Shown here in pieces: positions 63,882 through 64,000 of a DNA stretch of 64,000 nt (position 1 is its first letter; each line of letters starts with the position of its first letter). The stretch is taken from assembly GCA_905250115.1 (NCBI GenBank), contig CAJNOI010000054.1:124001-188000 (forward strand), written 5' to 3'. The notes under the pieces were generated by a model, which saw only the letters and a list, made by a program, of their open reading frames with translations, was not told the DNA's origin and did no database searches. This stretch comes from Adineta steineri (lineage: Eukaryota > Rotifera > Eurotatoria > Adinetida > Adinetidae). A program made the translations under genes and the position numbers.

Positions 63882-64000
63882 TCAACTATTAGAATTTGAA
63901 TTTGATGACATTGTTGAGACATCCGATACGGATTGTTCAAATTGATTAGTTAACAAAGAAGTAGTAGGAGTATTAACTGTTATTGTAGGATCGTTACTCA
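63882..64000 (-). CDS. 3' end of a gene truncated by the window edge
   Basis: On the minus strand an open frame enters from beyond 64000 and ends at a TGA at 63884-63882. The last 39 residues are Ser/Thr/Asn-rich (SNDPTITVNTPTTSLLTNQF, then SVSDVSTMSSNSNSNS). No domain is visible in this tail. It looks like the low-complexity C-terminus of a larger protein. Confidence 0.5.
   Translation of the reverse strand, partial: SNDPTITVNTPTTSLLTNQFEQSVSDVSTMSSNSNSNS

Overview
The window is nuclear DNA from a small, AT-rich (roughly 70% A+T), gene-dense animal genome. Genes are split by many short GT-AG introns, often 45-70 nt. The gene set is metazoan and neural: a Cav2-type calcium channel, an SK potassium channel, a GPI-anchored Ig adhesion protein, a TGF-beta ligand, CAMSAP/Patronin and INSIG. 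Very short introns, low GC, small MITEs and splice-acceptor-like sites directly upstream of several start codons fit a bdelloid rotifer or similar small spiralian. That assignment is an inference; no taxon-specific marker was checked.

Layout. 480-13861 (+): Cav2 alpha-1 subunit, 45 coding exons plus one alternative exon, all assembled in frame. 15307-17281 (+): beta-tubulin. 18632-19403 (-): unrecognised basic protein. 21220-23909 (+): RBM39 splicing factor. 24659-25549 (+): INSIG. 27342-37252 (+): three-Ig GPI-anchored protein of the IgLON/Lachesin/DIP type, whose introns hold two intronless same-strand genes: an 8-TM orphan (29851-30744) and a TGF-beta-superfamily ligand (33766-35274). 39769-45192 (-): CAMSAP/Patronin with CH and CKK domains. 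47042-48463 (+): Cdt1-like replication-licensing protein lacking the central geminin-binding domain, followed 252 nt later by a nucleoplasmin-like FKBP (48716-50599, +), possibly co-transcribed. 51637-51894 (-): a two-exon 46-residue single-TM micropeptide gene. 53199-54040 (+): four-finger C2H2 protein. 58511-62399 (+): SK channel. 63882-64000 (-): 3' end of a gene that leaves the window.

Mobile DNA is limited to small non-autonomous elements: a hAT-like MITE inserted in another hAT-like MITE (63052-63486), a decayed relative of the inner one (54338-54496), and two short TTAA-flanked piggyBac-like MITEs (38897-39057, 39231-39321). There is also a palindrome-containing degenerate repeat array in a Cav2 intron (about 6904-7216).

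The most notable points are: mutually exclusive exons for the domain IV turret/P-loop of Cav2, one with a GC donor; a 45-nt cassette exon at the IVS3-S4 position used for alternative splicing in vertebrate Cav2; the Cdt1 without its geminin-binding domain; the spliced micropeptide gene; and nested MITEs with intact 8-bp target duplications. Functionally, Cav2, SK, the Ig protein, CAMSAP and tubulin fit neuronal excitability and cytoskeleton, but clustering here does not by itself imply co-regulation.
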